A stretch of 64,000 nt of DNA from Streptomyces sp. R302 (GTDB lineage Bacteria > Actinomycetota > Actinomycetes > Streptomycetales > Streptomycetaceae), in the NCBI RefSeq assembly GCF_012927245.1, contig NZ_JABBGE010000011.1, positions 186,001 through 250,000 of the forward strand, written 5' to 3'. Positions 43,197 to 52,175 of this stretch are shown piece after piece. Under the pieces are notes generated by a model that saw only the letters and a program-made list of their open reading frames with translations, was not told the origin of the DNA and made no database searches. A program made the translations under genes and the position numbers. Position 1 is the stretch's first letter. Each line of letters starts with the position of its first letter.

Positions 43197-45017
43197 CTAG
43201 CGCACTCCTGGCGTGGGGTTCGGCGGCGGCTTCAGGTCCACGTCGTCCGGCATGCCCGCGACGACCAGCGCCTGATTCTTCAGACTCCTGGAACCCTCGT
43301 TCCAGTAGTCGCTGTGACCCGAGCCGTCCGTCACCATCTGGTTGGCGCCGAAACGCGCGTCGCTCGGAATGGTCCACGCGCCGTCCCAGTCGGTGCCGCC
43401 GTGCCCGAACCGGCCGATGTCCGGGACGAAGTCCCAGTCTGCCTCCTGGTTCCAGACATGCCCCTTGGGGACGTCCAGGTCCTCGGCCTTGGCCACCTGC
43501 ACGCCCGGGCTTCCCGCCAGGATCACGTCGTCCGCGTTCAGGTCGCCCTGCCGGGCGGCGGAGCCGATGAGCGTCGTGCCGTACGAGTGGCCGATCGCCG
43601 TCCGGTGCGGATCCGTGTCGACCGAGCGGGAGGCGTCGAGGCCGTCGAGGAAGCGGTTGTAGGCCGGGGCGCCGTCGTTGGCGTAGTGGCTGAACGGCGA
43701 GTCCTTGACGATGTCCTGCGGGGCGTCGTAGCCGAGCCAGGTGACCGTGGACACGGAGCCGTTGCCGACGCCGTCGGCCTCCATCCAGACCCGCTCCATC
43801 CGCTTGATGTCGCCGTCGATGCCGCTCAGGTTGGACGTGGTGCCCGGCACGTACACGGCCTGGTGGTCCGCAGTGTCCGGGTTGCCGTTCGCGACGATCG
43901 CCCGGCCGTTCTTCTCGGGGTCGAAGCCGAGCAGATACGCCTCCGGCCGGCCCTCCACACCCGTCCGGTCGAACCGCGCCTGGATCGCGTCCATGCCCTT
44001 GAGCGACTTCGTCAGCTGCTCGTACCGGTCGCCGTACTGCCGCTGCCAGTCCATCCACTCGTCGGTGTGCACCTTGACCGGGTACCTGCCGGCCGTGATC
44101 CACGTCCACTCGTTGGCCGGCGGCTTCGGGATCGAGTCCAGCTCCATCCGGTACTGGCCGTGCTTCTCCGCCAGGACCACCCGGTTCGCCTCGTCGCGCA
44201 CGGCCGACGGCAGGCCGTCGAGGGCGCCCACGGTGGCCGGGCGGAGCGAGAGCCAGGCCTCCTGCTCCTCCGGGGAGAGCCCCTTCCACCAGGCCGAGTT
44301 GTCCTTCGGGCTGCCGCTCTCCGGCGGCTGCGGCAGCGATTCGAGGTACGTCTTGCCCGCCTCGCCGACCCCGCCCGTGTCCGACTGGACGTCGGCCCAG
44401 TCCTTGTCCGTCACCTTCAGGTCGTCGTCGGCCTTGAGCGCCCGCAGCTTCGGCGCCCACTTCGCGTCGGCGTCCGTCGCCTCCTTCAGCGCGTCGGCGA
44501 TGCGGTTGGCGTAGCCGAGGGCCTTGCCGTAGTGCGGGTTCGGATGGATGCCGACCGCCTGACGCTCGATGGCGTCCGAGGTGTCCGTGCCGCCCGGGCT
44601 GCCGGACACCGAGCCGCCCTCGGCGGGTTTCTCCGCGCCAGGCTTGGCACCCGCCGGGAAGGTGACCGAACCGTCCGGGTTCACCGTGCAGCCGCCGGCC
44701 CGCGCGTCCGCGAGCGCCGCGTCGAGCTTCCGCTTGGCCGCGCCGACGTCGAAGGCGAAGCCGTTCAGCGCCGTGCTCACCAGACCGCACTCGGTCTGCG
44801 CGTAGTGGAAGTTGCCCGACAGGTTCTTGAGCTCGGCGAGCGCCGCGTCCGCCGCGGCGCCCTGTACCTCGGCCCGCAGCCCGGCGGTGATCCGGCTGTC
44901 GATGGCGTCCTTGGCCGCGCTCGCCATGTCGCCGACGGCCCGGTAGCCGTCCGCCGCGTCCTCGTACTCGTTCTGCTTGAAGGATTTCAGGGTGGTCAGG
45001 TCCATGAGCGCGCTCAC
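43197..45017 (-). CDS. DUF1023 alpha/beta-hydrolase with helical N-terminal domain
   Basis: 606 residues. The N-terminal ~220 residues are helical (LTTLKSFKQNEYEDAADGYRAVGDMASAAKDAIDS ...), like WXG/PPE-type secretion modules fused to effectors. The C-terminal DUF1023 alpha/beta-hydrolase has the nucleophile Ser478 in AIGHSYGTTLIG; the Asp and His of the triad are probably in VILAGSPG...DWDFVPDIG and GSGHSDYW. No signal peptide, consistent with type VII-like export or cytoplasmic location. The ATG overlaps the stop of the small upstream gene. Confidence 0.85.
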   Translation of the reverse strand: MSALMDLTTLKSFKQNEYEDAADGYRAVGDMASAAKDAIDSRITAGLRAEVQGAAADAALAELKNLSGNFHYAQTECGLVSTALNGFAFDVGAAKRKLDAALADARAGGCTVNPDGSVTFPAGAKPGAEKPAEGGSVSGSPGGTDTSDAIERQAVGIHPNPHYGKALGYANRIADALKEATDADAKWAPKLRALKADDDLKVTDKDWADVQSDTGGVGEAGKTYLESLPQPPESGSPKDNSAWWKGLSPEEQEAWLSLRPATVGALDGLPSAVRDEANRVVLAEKHGQYRMELDSIPKPPANEWTWITAGRYPVKVHTDEWMDWQRQYGDRYEQLTKSLKGMDAIQARFDRTGVEGRPEAYLLGFDPEKNGRAIVANGNPDTADHQAVYVPGTTSNLSGIDGDIKRMERVWMEADGVGNGSVSTVTWLGYDAPQDIVKDSPFSHYANDGAPAYNRFLDGLDASRSVDTDPHRTAIGHSYGTTLIGSAARQGDLNADDVILAGSPGVQVAKAEDLDVPKGHVWNQEADWDFVPDIGRFGHGGTDWDGAWTIPSDARFGANQMVTDGSGHSDYWNEGSRSLKNQALVVAGMPDDVDLKPPPNPTPGVR

Positions 45018-45463
45018 TTCTCCTTGGCCTGGCCGCCGACGGCGTCCGTGTCGCCGTACTTCGCCGCGAGCGCGTCGAGCTCCTGCCTCACCGACTCGTC
45101 GGTCTTCGCCAGGTCGTGCCCGGCGGCCTTCAGGGTCCCGCCCAGCGCGTCGCAGCGGGCGCGCACGTCACCCAGGTACTTCTTCCAGGACGCGTACAGC
45201 TCCTGCTGGGCCGCCGCGCTCCGGATCCCGCCGGTGTCCCCGAGACCCGCCTGCCCGGACTCCAGCTTCGTCAGGGACGTGGTGACGGACTCCTTGAGGC
45301 CCGTGACACCGTCCCCGGCCCTCGTCCACGCCTTCTTGTCCGTCTTCAGGTCCTCCGAGTAGCCGCCGCCCCCGCCCGGCGCGGCCGCCTGGTTCAGCCG
45401 CATCGCCCCGGGTAACCGCCCGGCCGCCTCGCTCTTCAGCTGCTCCCACTCGTCCCACGGCAT
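45014..45463 (-). CDS. Small helical protein, WXG100-like partner of the DUF1023 hydrolase
   Basis: 149 residues, predicted mostly helical: two helices around residues 48-70 (DGVTGLKESVTTSLTKLE) and 80-105 (AAAQQELYASWKKYLGDVRARC), then 118-136. It lacks a clear WXG triplet but has the size, helical-hairpin pattern and position of ESX-type small partners encoded before DUF1023 proteins. Its stop overlaps the hydrolase start (ATGA). The family assignment is tentative. Confidence 0.6.
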   Translation of the reverse strand: MPWDEWEQLKSEAAGRLPGAMRLNQAAAPGGGGGYSEDLKTDKKAWTRAGDGVTGLKESVTTSLTKLESGQAGLGDTGGIRSAAAQQELYASWKKYLGDVRARCDALGGTLKAAGHDLAKTDESVRQELDALAAKYGDTDAVGGQAKEK

Positions 45464-45509
45464 CGTGAAACCTCCCCGTTCTCCCGTGTCTTCCTGTCGC
45501 CGCCACGAA

Positions 45510-45547
45510 CGAAACGGCCGGCACCCGAGCGGGGGCCGGCCGTTTCG
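45510..45547. terminator. Terminator after the first LCP gene
   Basis: CGAAACGGCCGGC (45510-45522) / GCCGGCCGTTTCG (45535-45547), perfect 13-bp stem, 7 bp downstream of the leftward LCP stop; the A/T at the stem foot gives a short U run. Confidence 0.85.
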
Positions 45548-45553
45548 CCGATG

Positions 45554-46786
45554 TCAGCGGTCCGATGTGACCGTGACCGTCTCGTCGTTCCTGATCTGCT
45601 CGACCAGCTGCTTCACCTTCGGCATGTCCCACTTCAGCGAGCCCTGCGGCGCGCTGCCCGCGATCGGCATGTTCATCGACTTGCCGTCGCCTCCGCTGAT
45701 GCCCTTCATCGCGAAGAACATCTTGCCGAGGTCGTACAGCGACATGTCCTTGTCGACGATCAGCGTGTCCAGGCCGGCCCCGAGCGTCGGGTACAGCGCG
45801 AACGGATTGAGGATCGTCCCCGGCGTCGCCGCCTGGTTCGCCAGCGCGGACAGGAACTTCTGCTGGTTCTTCGTCCGCGCCAGGTCCGACTCGGCGAAGG
45901 CGTACCGGGTACGGACGAAGGCGAGCGCCTGCTCGCCGTTGAGGGTCTGCTTCCCGGCCTGGAAGTCGGCGCCCGACTTCTTGTCCTTGAAGCCCTTCTC
46001 GATGTTCATCTCGACACCGCCGAGCGCGTCCACGATGTTCGCGAAGCCGGCGAAGCCGATCTCCGCGTAGTGGTCGATCCGCAGCCCGGTGTTGAACTCG
46101 ACCGTACGCACGAGCAGTTCGGGCCCGTCCATCGCGTACGCCGCGTTCAGCTTGGACCCGCCGCGCGCCGGGTACGCCTTGCCGGACTCGGAGCCGACGA
46201 AGTTCGGGATCGTCACCCACGAGTCGCGGGGGAGCGAGATCATCGTGTTCCCGCTGGAGCAGGCCGCGAGGATCATCATCGAGTCGGTCCGCTTGCCCTC
46301 CGCGGAACCGGTGTGCAGCTTCTTCTTCTCCTCGGCCGTCATGCCCTCACGGCTGTCGGAGCCGACGATCAGATACGTCGTGCAGTCGCCCTCGGACGGC
46401 CGCTCGATGACCTTCGACAGGTCGACCTCGTTGCGCATCTGCGAGCTGGCCCACGCGTACGTCCCGACGCCCCACGCGAGGACGCCGACCACGAGCACGA
46501 TCGAGCCGATCTTGATCCGCTTGCGCCAGTCCGGCGCGGCGCCGGCCGACCGGCCGCCGGCACCGGAGGGTCCCCCCGGACCCCCGGGGCCGCCGCCCTG
46601 ACCGTGCCCGCCGCCCTGCGGGGACCCGTACACCTGCCCGGTGCTGTACCCGGAGTCGTACCCCGTGGCCTGCGCCTGAGTGAAGTTCGGGTTGTACTCC
46701 TGCCCCTGTCCCCGGTGGCCGTGCCCCTGCTGCGGGGGGTACGGCTGCCCCTGGGGGCGGCGCTGCTGCTCAGGCCAGTCATTCAT
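45554..46786 (-). CDS. LCP (LytR-CpsA-Psr) family protein 1
   Basis: 410 residues. A Gly/Gln-rich cytoplasmic N-terminus (1-86), TM at about 93-112, and an extracellular LCP domain (about 135-370). LCP residues: TTYLIVGSDSREG, RTDSMMILA, MISLPRDSWVTIP (Arg/Asp for pyrophosphate binding), KLNAAYAMDGPELLVRTVE, GEQALAFVRTRYAFAESDLART. No LytR_C domain. LCP enzymes transfer lipid-linked glycopolymers (teichoic or teichulosonic acid) to peptidoglycan. Confidence 0.92.
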   Translation of the reverse strand: MNDWPEQQRRPQGQPYPPQQGHGHRGQGQEYNPNFTQAQATGYDSGYSTGQVYGSPQGGGHGQGGGPGGPGGPSGAGGRSAGAAPDWRKRIKIGSIVLVVGVLAWGVGTYAWASSQMRNEVDLSKVIERPSEGDCTTYLIVGSDSREGMTAEEKKKLHTGSAEGKRTDSMMILAACSSGNTMISLPRDSWVTIPNFVGSESGKAYPARGGSKLNAAYAMDGPELLVRTVEFNTGLRIDHYAEIGFAGFANIVDALGGVEMNIEKGFKDKKSGADFQAGKQTLNGEQALAFVRTRYAFAESDLARTKNQQKFLSALANQAATPGTILNPFALYPTLGAGLDTLIVDKDMSLYDLGKMFFAMKGISGGDGKSMNMPIAGSAPQGSLKWDMPKVKQLVEQIRNDETVTVTSDR

Positions 46787-46905
46787 GCGGACCAGTGTGC
46801 CGGTCTCCGCTTTCCGGGCGACAGGCCGGGTGGAAAATAGGACCGGGGCTGTTGCGAAGCTGATGCAAAGCAGACAACGCCGATACCCGGCATAAGGTGG
46901 ACGAC

Positions 46906-47439
46906 ATGACAGAACCGGCCGGCATACCCGGCAAGCCCACCTCGGCCTCCCGCACCACCCTCAGCCACATCATGACGAGCCACGACACCAACCTCCTCGG
47001 GACGGTGCACGGCGGCGTGATCATGAAGCTGGTGGACGACGCGGCGGGCGCCGTCGCCGGCCGCCACTCCGGAGGCCCGGCCGTGACCGCCTCCATGGAC
47101 GAGATGGCCTTTCTGGAGCCCGTCCGCGTCGGCGACCTCCTCCACGTCAAGGCCCAGGTGAACTGGACCGGCCGCTCCTCCATGGAGGTCGGCGTCCGCG
47201 TCCTGGCCGAGCGCTGGAACGACACCACCCCCGCGACCCAGGTCGGCTCCGCCTACCTCGTCTTCGCCGCCGTCGACGGCGACGGCAAGCCCCGCACCGT
47301 CCCCCCGGTCCTCCCGGAGACCGAACAGGACAAGCGCCGCTACCAGGAAGCCCAGATCCGCCGCACCCACCGCCTGGCCCGCCGCCAGGCCATCAAGGAA
47401 CTGCGGGAGCGCAGGGCGGCAGAGGGCTACGAGGACTGA
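46906..47439 (+). CDS. Acyl-CoA thioesterase (hotdog fold, BACH type)
   Basis: 177 residues. Typical single-hotdog acyl-CoA hydrolase: TTLSHIMTSHDTNLLGTVHGGVIMKLVDDAAG (helix Asp), ASMDEMAFLEPVRVGDLLHV, and a basic C-terminal tail. ATG 46906 has AAGGTGG upstream; GTG 46897 is possible. It lies between two leftward LCP genes; I see no functional tie. Confidence 0.92.
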   Translation: MTEPAGIPGKPTSASRTTLSHIMTSHDTNLLGTVHGGVIMKLVDDAAGAVAGRHSGGPAVTASMDEMAFLEPVRVGDLLHVKAQVNWTGRSSMEVGVRVLAERWNDTTPATQVGSAYLVFAAVDGDGKPRTVPPVLPETEQDKRRYQEAQIRRTHRLARRQAIKELRERRAAEGYED

Positions 47440-47458
47440 CGGGCCCCCCGCCCGGCCG

Positions 47459-47513
47459 CCCCGTTGTGGGCAGGCGTTCCGCAGGGGCGTGGGGGAGGGC
47501 GGGCACAACGGGG
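47459..47513 (+). repeat. Intergenic palindromic element, copy 2 (55 bp)
   Basis: Outer arms CCCCGTTGTG (47459-47468) and CACAACGGGG (47504-47513). GTGGGCA follows the left arm and GGGCAC starts the right end. The inner hairpin seen in the other copies is deleted. A trailing GGCGCC-CTATGC-GGCGCC hairpin (about 47518-47535) matches in position the GGCACCC hairpin after copy 3. It lies between convergent genes. Confidence 0.75.
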
Positions 47514-47565
47514 AACGGCGCCCTATGCGGCGCCAGAGCTGCCGAGCCGTAACCCCAGCCCCCCA

Positions 47566-49071
47566 CTACGGACACACGACCTGGTCCCCGGTAACCGCCT
47601 CGAACGGCCCCCGAACCGGCACCGCCTCCGCCCGCACCCCGGTGACCCCCTTGTAATCCGCCCCCACGGTCACCCGCAGGGTCCCGCCCCGCCCCGGCAC
47701 CGCCCGAAGCTCCGCCCCCGGCAGGGCCGCGGCCAGGGACCGGGCGGACCGGTCCCACCGGGGGTCGTACTCCACCAGCGTCCGCTCCCGAGAGGCCCCC
47801 GCCCCTGTCATCGGCGACCGCGTCGTGTCGAACCCCGTCCCCCGCAGCGCGTCGTCGACCTTCCGCCCGAGCCCGTCGATCCGCGTCCCGTTGTAGACCT
47901 GCACCCGAATGGTCTTGGGCGCGACCTCCACCACCACACCCTTGGCCTTCTTCTCCGCGGCCTCCGGCCGGGCCGCGGCCAGCGCCCGGTCCTCCCGCAC
48001 AGCCGCGAACAGCCGCTGCGCCTTCTCCGCGTCCCACTTCACCGTCGAGCCGATCCCCTTCACGGGGAAGTCCATGTCTCCGATGGGCACGGACACGAAC
48101 TCCGAGGACGCCGGCGTGAACCCCCGCATGCCCTTCGCGAGCGCCAGCAGCTGGTCCGTGCCGAAGTCCTCGTCGGCCCGCACCGAGCCCAGCATGGTCG
48201 TCGCGACCTCCCGGAACCTCACCGGGTTGAACAGCACCCCGCCGCTGGTCAGCCGGTCCACCAGCGCCGCCAGGAACTTCTGCTGCCGCTGCATCCGCCC
48301 GATGTCCGCGGCCCCGTCGACGTGCCGGGAGCGCACGTACTGCAGCGCCTGCCCACCGTCCAGCTCGTGGGTCCCCGCCGCCAGCTGAAGCCCCGAGTAC
48401 GCGTCCTTCATCGGCTTCGGCGTACAGATCTGCACCCCGCCGACCGCGTCCACGGTCCGCATGAAGCTGGTGAAGTCGACCTCCAGATAGTGGTCGATCT
48501 TGACCCGGGTCATGGCCTCCACGGTCCGCACGGTCAGCGCGGGCCCGCCCTCCGCGTAGGCGGCGTTCAGCTTCACCGGGTGCGCCCGGTGCTTCTCGCC
48601 GCTGTTCTGGTCGGTGTGCTCGGGCAGCTCGGCGTACGAGTCCCGGGGCAGCGAGACGACGCTCGCCCGGTCCCGGTCCTCCGAGATGTGCACGAGCAGC
48701 ACGGTGTCCGTGCAGTGGCAGGGCGCCCCGCCCAGCCGGTACTTCTTCTTCTCCTCGGGGGTGATCCGGTCCCGCCCGTCGGTGCCGACGACCAGCACGT
48801 TCATGCCGTTCCCGGCCTGCGGCCGGTTCTTCATGTCCCTGAAGGGGTCCACCCGTGTGATCCCGGTGTCGAGTCCGGTGACCACCGCGTGCCCGATCCC
48901 GCCGGCCGCGAGCACCACCACGGAGAGCGCGGTCGCCATCCGCATCCCCCACCGGGGCCGCCGCCGGGACCGCCGCCGCACCGGGGCGGGACCGCCGCGT
49001 CGGGGGACGGGCGGCCGGCCGGCCGTGCCGGGCGTGCGGGGCGGACGGGGCGTGCGGGGCGGTGGGGGCAC
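47566..49071 (-). CDS. LCP family protein 2, with LytR_C domain
   Basis: 501 residues from GTG 49071 (GGAGGTG 7 nt upstream; a longer frame to 49155 lacks support). A Pro/Arg-rich cytoplasmic start, TM at about 45-65 (MATALSVVVLAAGGIGHAVV), LCP domain (NVLVVGTDGRDR, ASVVSLPRDSYAELP, KLNAAYAEGGPALTVRTVE, GGQALQYVRSRHVDGAADIGRM) and C-terminal LytR_C (about 385-490; IRVQVYNGTRIDGLGRKVDDALRGTGF). The last residues VVCP end in Cys. Transfers glycopolymers to peptidoglycan. Confidence 0.91.
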   Translation of the reverse strand: MPPPPRTPRPPRTPGTAGRPPVPRRGGPAPVRRRSRRRPRWGMRMATALSVVVLAAGGIGHAVVTGLDTGITRVDPFRDMKNRPQAGNGMNVLVVGTDGRDRITPEEKKKYRLGGAPCHCTDTVLLVHISEDRDRASVVSLPRDSYAELPEHTDQNSGEKHRAHPVKLNAAYAEGGPALTVRTVEAMTRVKIDHYLEVDFTSFMRTVDAVGGVQICTPKPMKDAYSGLQLAAGTHELDGGQALQYVRSRHVDGAADIGRMQRQQKFLAALVDRLTSGGVLFNPVRFREVATTMLGSVRADEDFGTDQLLALAKGMRGFTPASSEFVSVPIGDMDFPVKGIGSTVKWDAEKAQRLFAAVREDRALAAARPEAAEKKAKGVVVEVAPKTIRVQVYNGTRIDGLGRKVDDALRGTGFDTTRSPMTGAGASRERTLVEYDPRWDRSARSLAAALPGAELRAVPGRGGTLRVTVGADYKGVTGVRAEAVPVRGPFEAVTGDQVVCP

Positions 49072-49193
49072 GAACGGACACCTCCGCTGGTGTGACCGAG
49101 TGAAGACGGGGGACCGTGAGCACCGTAGGCCCATACGATCAGCCGGTAGGGTCACCGGACCACGCGGCGCGCGCCGCTGTCCCCCATTCGCGG

Positions 49194-49199
49194 TAACGT
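49194..49199 (+). promoter_or_regulatory. TANNNT -10 hexamer, putative leaderless start of the GT2 gene
   Basis: TAACGT ends 9 nt before the ATG at 49209 (6 nt before an in-frame TTG at 49206). No Shine-Dalgarno sequence is present. Confidence 0.35.
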
Positions 49200-49208
49200 G
49201 ACCCGTTG

Positions 49209-50234
49209 ATGAACGCCACGCCTCCCGTATCCGTGATCATGCCGGTCCTCAATGAGGAGCGGCATCTGCGCAACTCGGTCCGCCACATCCTGGAGCAGGA
49301 GTACGACGGCGAGATGGAGGTGGTGATCGCGCTCGGCCCGTCCACGGACCGCACCGACGAGATCGCCGCCCAGCTGGTGCGGGAGGACCCCCGGGTCCAC
49401 ACCGTGCCCAACCCGACCGGCCGCACCCCCGCCGCCCTCAACGCCGCGATCAAGGCCTCCCGCCACCCGATCGTCGTACGCGTCGACGGCCACGGCATGC
49501 TCTCGCCGAACTACATCGCGACGGCCGTCCGCCTCCTGGAGGAGACGGGCGCGCAGAACGTCGGCGGCATCATGCACGCCGAGGGCGAGAACGCCTGGGA
49601 GGACGCGGTCGCCGCCGCGATGACCTCGAAGATCGGCGTCGGCAACGCGGCCTTCCACACCGGCGGCCAGGCCGGCCCCGCCGAGACCGTCTACCTCGGC
49701 GTCTTCCGCCGCGAGGCGCTCGAACAGCAGGACGGGTACAACGTCGAGTTCATCCGCGCCCAGGACTGGGAGCTGAACTTCCGCATCCGCGAGGCCGGCG
49801 GCCTGATCTGGTTCTCGCCGGAGCTGCGCGTCCAGTACCGCCCCCGCCCCTCGGTGAAGGCGCTGGCCAAGCAGTACAAGGACTACGGCCGCTGGCGGCA
49901 CGTGGTGGCCCGCTACCACGCCGGCTCCATCAACCTCCGCTACCTGGCTCCGCCGGTCGCCGTCTGCGCCATCGCCGCGGGCCTGGTCGTCGGCGCCGCC
50001 CTCACCCCGCTCGGCTTCGTGATCCCGGCCGGCTACCTCGCCGCGATCACCGCGGGCTCGATCCCCGCCGGCAAGGGCCTCTCCCTGAAGGCCCGCCTCC
50101 AGATCCCGGTGGCCCTGGCCACCATGCACATGTCGTGGGGCTTCGGCTTCCTCACCAGCCCCAAGTCGCTGGCGCGGAAGGTCATCGCGAGCCGCCGCCC
50201 GGCGGTCCGCGCGGGCGAGACCGAGACGGTCTGA
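49209..50234 (+). CDS. GT2 glycosyltransferase with C-terminal membrane segments (succinoglycan/ExoA-like)
   Basis: 341 residues. GT-A domain: VSVIMPVLNEERHLRNSVRHIL, GPSTDRTDEIAAQL, IVVRVDGHGMLSPNYI (DxD-like DGH), AQDWELNFRIREAGGLIWFSP and RPRPSVKALAKQYKDYGRW. Two or three hydrophobic segments (about 245-285) anchor it to the membrane. It probably extends a glycan on a polyprenyl lipid, a substrate for the surrounding LCP transferases. TTG 49206 is an alternative start. Confidence 0.86.
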   Translation: MNATPPVSVIMPVLNEERHLRNSVRHILEQEYDGEMEVVIALGPSTDRTDEIAAQLVREDPRVHTVPNPTGRTPAALNAAIKASRHPIVVRVDGHGMLSPNYIATAVRLLEETGAQNVGGIMHAEGENAWEDAVAAAMTSKIGVGNAAFHTGGQAGPAETVYLGVFRREALEQQDGYNVEFIRAQDWELNFRIREAGGLIWFSPELRVQYRPRPSVKALAKQYKDYGRWRHVVARYHAGSINLRYLAPPVAVCAIAAGLVVGAALTPLGFVIPAGYLAAITAGSIPAGKGLSLKARLQIPVALATMHMSWGFGFLTSPKSLARKVIASRRPAVRAGETETV

Positions 50235-50253
50235 CCCACCTCGTTCCCCACGC

Positions 50254-50290
50254 CGACGGCCGGACCCCTCCACGAGGGGCCCGGCCGTCG
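50254..50290. terminator. Terminator between GT2 and LCP 3
   Basis: CGACGGCCGG (50254-50263) / CCGGCCGTCG (50281-50290), with an inner CCCCTC/GAGGGG stem, between convergent genes. Confidence 0.85.
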
Positions 50291-50310
50291 CCGTGTCGCG
50301 GGAGGAGCGG

Positions 50311-52125
50311 TCAGCTCTTCCCGTCCCACTTGTAGACCGAGTAGACGTCCATGCAGTCGGCCTTGTCGTCGGCGCCCTCGGGCAGGTCGCCGGCCTCCTG
50401 CTTCGGCTTCTCGTACGTGTCGCCCTCGCGCCAGTCCGCACCCACGACCAGGGTGAGGCCCTGCACGTTCGCGTCCGCGCGGACGGTGGACGGCGGGAGG
50501 CCGAGGGCGGCCGCCACGGACTCGGCGTCCGCCCGGCCCTGGTCGCCGGCGGCCTTCGGGTAGGCGACGACCGTGCCCTTGCTGGGCTTGGGGTCCTTGG
50601 ACGTGTCGGCCTGGGTGAAGCCCTTCGCGGCCAGCGACTTCGTGATGTCCCTGGCGCGCCCCTCGACGGCCGGTTCGTCGTTGCCGTCGGTGCCGTTGAC
50701 GACGGTGACGGCGAGCGTGGCGGGCGCGGCGGCCGTCGGCTTCGGCGTCGCGGAAGCGGAATCCGAAGCAGGATCCGAAGCAGAAGCCGAACCCGAGGCC
50801 GAACCCGAAGCCGAACCCGAGGCCGTCGACTTGGGCTTCGCGGGCGCCTTGTCGCCGTTCTTGTCGAGGGCGACGTCGTCCCGGAGCATGTTCCAGATCT
50901 TCTCGGCCGCCCGCGGCTGCGGCTGCAGCCACGCGTCCGGCTTCGGCGGATACGGGTCGGTCGGGATGGTGATCGTGGAGAGCCGGTCGACCTTCACGTT
51001 CTTCAGCTGCATGCTGAGGTCGAAGAGCTTGGCCACGGTGTCGAGGCCGTCGGAGACCTCCAGCGCCTTGGTGCCGGTCTCCGCGAGGCCCATCAGCCGG
51101 GGGGTGTCCGTCCAGGCGTTCTGCTGCTGGAGCTTCTTCAGCATGCCGTTGAGGTACATGTGCTGGGCCTTGGCCCGGTTCTGGTCGCTGCCGAAGGCGT
51201 GCCGGGTGCGCAGCCACTGGAGGGCCTGCTCGCCCTTGACCTCGGTGGTGCCCTTGGGCAGCTTCAGTCCTGACCCGCCCTTGACCCGGGCCGTGGACTT
51301 GTCGTGCACACCGGTGTTGACGCAGACGGGGACGCCGCCGACCTCGTCGGCCATCGCCACCACGCCCGCGAAGTCGACCATGATCCAGTGGTCGATGTAG
51401 ACGCCGGTGAGGGTCTCCCAGGTGGTGAGCGTGCAGCCGGCGCCGCCCCGGGTGAGCGTCTCGTTGATGGGCCGGTCGGAGGTGCCCGGGTACGGCGTGC
51501 CGTCCTCGCCCTTGCAGTCGGGGATCTTCACCACCGTGTCGCGGGGTATGGAGATCAGCGAGGCGTTCTGCCGGTCGGCGGAGACGTGCAGCAGCATCTG
51601 GACGTCGGCCCGGGGCTTGTCCTTCCGGAGGTCCTTGCCGCCGCCGAGCGCCACGTTCGCGTCGGAGGACCGGTCGTCCGAGCCGATCAGCAGGATGTTC
51701 AGCGGCGTGTCGCCCAGCGCGTTCGGCGCCGCCTTCTTCACGCCGCTCTCGCCGCCGGCCCGGCCGCCGCTGCGGATGTTGCTGTTCAGATGCTCGTAGT
51801 ACGCGTAACCGGCGCCGGCCGTGCCGAGGATCAGCACGGACACGCCGATCGCCGACCAGCGCAGCACCTTCCGCTTGCCGGCCTTCTTGGCCTTGCGGCG
51901 CGCGGCCGCCCGGCCGCCCGCCGTGCTCGCGGCGGAGCCGTGGTCGCCCGTCGTCCCGCGCCGGCGCGCGGCGCGGCCGGCCTGCGCCGGCACGGCGGCC
52001 GGATCCGGCGTCCCGCCGGCGCCGGTGGCCTCACCCGCGCCGTGCAGTTCGTCGTCCCAGCCACGTTCTCGGGCGTGCGGAACGCTTGGCTGCGTCCCCT
52101 CCCGTCGCACGCTGTTCTGTCCCAC
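50311..52125 (-). CDS. LCP family protein 3, with LytR_C domain and Ser-rich spacer
   Basis: 604 residues. Basic N-terminus (ARRKAKKAGKRKVLRWS), TM about 90-110, LCP domain (LNILLIGSDDRSSD, ASLISIPRDTVVKIPDC, GCTLTTWETLTGVYIDHWIMVDFAGV, GEQALQWLRTRHAFGSDQNRAKAQHMYL). A repetitive spacer (SASGSASGSASASDPASDSA, about 435-458) separates it from LytR_C (about 465-580; TLAVTVVNGTDGNDEPAVEGRARDI). GTG 52125. It begins 50 bp after LCP 4 stops, so the two may be one transcript. Confidence 0.91.
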   Translation of the reverse strand: MGQNSVRREGTQPSVPHARERGWDDELHGAGEATGAGGTPDPAAVPAQAGRAARRRGTTGDHGSAASTAGGRAAARRKAKKAGKRKVLRWSAIGVSVLILGTAGAGYAYYEHLNSNIRSGGRAGGESGVKKAAPNALGDTPLNILLIGSDDRSSDANVALGGGKDLRKDKPRADVQMLLHVSADRQNASLISIPRDTVVKIPDCKGEDGTPYPGTSDRPINETLTRGGAGCTLTTWETLTGVYIDHWIMVDFAGVVAMADEVGGVPVCVNTGVHDKSTARVKGGSGLKLPKGTTEVKGEQALQWLRTRHAFGSDQNRAKAQHMYLNGMLKKLQQQNAWTDTPRLMGLAETGTKALEVSDGLDTVAKLFDLSMQLKNVKVDRLSTITIPTDPYPPKPDAWLQPQPRAAEKIWNMLRDDVALDKNGDKAPAKPKSTASGSASGSASGSASASDPASDSASATPKPTAAAPATLAVTVVNGTDGNDEPAVEGRARDITKSLAAKGFTQADTSKDPKPSKGTVVAYPKAAGDQGRADAESVAAALGLPPSTVRADANVQGLTLVVGADWREGDTYEKPKQEAGDLPEGADDKADCMDVYSVYKWDGKS

Positions 52126-52175
52126 CCCAGGTCCCCTCTTCGGTCAGGCGCGCGCCGGACGCCGGTGTTTCCGGG

